From Roseiflexus sp. (lineage in GTDB: Bacteria; Chloroflexota; Chloroflexia; Chloroflexales; Roseiflexaceae), in the NCBI GenBank assembly GCA_025062325.1, contig JANXAL010000101.1:43168-107167 (forward strand): a DNA stretch of 64,000 nt. Reading direction: 5' to 3'. The notes under the pieces are model-generated. The model saw only the letters and a list, made by a program, of their open reading frames with translations, was not told the DNA's origin and did not search any database. The first letter of the stretch is position 1, and every line of letters begins with the position of its first letter. Shown here in pieces: positions 63,812 to 64,000 of this stretch. The position numbers and the translations under genes were made by a program.

Positions 63812-64000
63812 GCGCTTGGCAAGAGCAGCTTGGCGCGCTCTTATCCGTTGTCACGGTTGCGGGCCCGCTCGTTGCACCTGATATCGTTGGGGTGCAGAAA
63901 GATGGATAGAAACCAGGAGCAGCGATGCGTCTTCAAACCCTGGAATGCGGACGCGCGTCGCTCCTCTCGTCCAGCGATAAGAGCGCTCGCCATTGAACTC
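63812..64000. other. Window end without assigned gene
   Basis: No supported gene in the last 189 bp; open frames here are short and lack ribosome sites. Confidence 0.4.

Noticed and set aside
63667..63909. 80-codon plus-strand open frame near the window end
   Set aside because: Overlaps the better-supported hydrophobic minus-strand frame; no ribosome site and low-complexity composition.

Overview
The window is a high-GC bacterial chromosome segment, densely packed with housekeeping and catabolic genes on both strands. The gene set (coproporphyrin-type heme genes with hemQ, Fe-type alcohol dehydrogenase, archaeal/eukaryotic-type ProRS, many DUF2079-like membrane proteins) and abundant short-period intergenic repeats fit a filamentous Chloroflexota of the Roseiflexus type. 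That assignment is an inference from gene content, not a database match. There are no rRNA genes, CRISPR arrays, prophages or insertion sequences; two tRNA genes lie near 59.9-60.05 kb.

Layout. 0-5.4 kb: minus-strand membrane proteins, probably for surface glycan assembly, one broken by two frameshifts. 5.6-9 kb: Fe-dependent alcohol dehydrogenase, a GT4 glycosyltransferase and pyrE (minus). 9.2-13.2 kb: glutamate dehydrogenase, YraN, a hexapeptide acyltransferase, a CBS pair protein and an orphan CcrM/HinfI-like DNA methyltransferase (plus). 13.5-18.1 kb: pyruvate dehydrogenase E1a-E1b-E2 and a DHH-like protein (minus). 18.4-25 kb: rpsA, clpC, radA and a PIN-TRAM protein. 25-30 kb: a small membrane protein, a GH2 glycosidase, an M20 amidohydrolase and a DJ-1/PfpI protein.

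30.4-40.8 kb is a near-complete heme operon: hemY, a MerR-like regulator, hemA, hemQ, hemE, hemH, hemC, hemD, hemB, hemL. The presence of hemQ, a Bacillus-like ferrochelatase and the absence of hemN/hemF point to the coproporphyrin-dependent route. Heptamer repeat arrays bracket hemB. 41-45 kb: a secreted beta-propeller with alternating cysteine-paired blades, a DUF574 methyltransferase, and an ECF sigma/anti-sigma pair.

45.4-48.4 kb: metY-metX behind an unusually long SAM-I riboswitch. 48.6 kb: a zinc-ribbon protein. 49.3-58.3 kb: a glycerol/dihydroxyacetone operon, dhaR - glpF - dhaK - dhaL - glpK - dhaM::ptsH::ptsI. The last gene carries the whole PEP-to-DhaL phosphorelay on one chain. The DhaR homologue has lost the sigma-54 contact motif, and a perfect palindrome with a sigma-70-like promoter lies just downstream of its gene.

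58.4-64 kb: ssb, a duplicated-module protein, tRNA-Leu(CAA), tRNA-Pro(CGG), dsbB, pcp, proS with a possible 41-codon leader ORF, and a small membrane protein.
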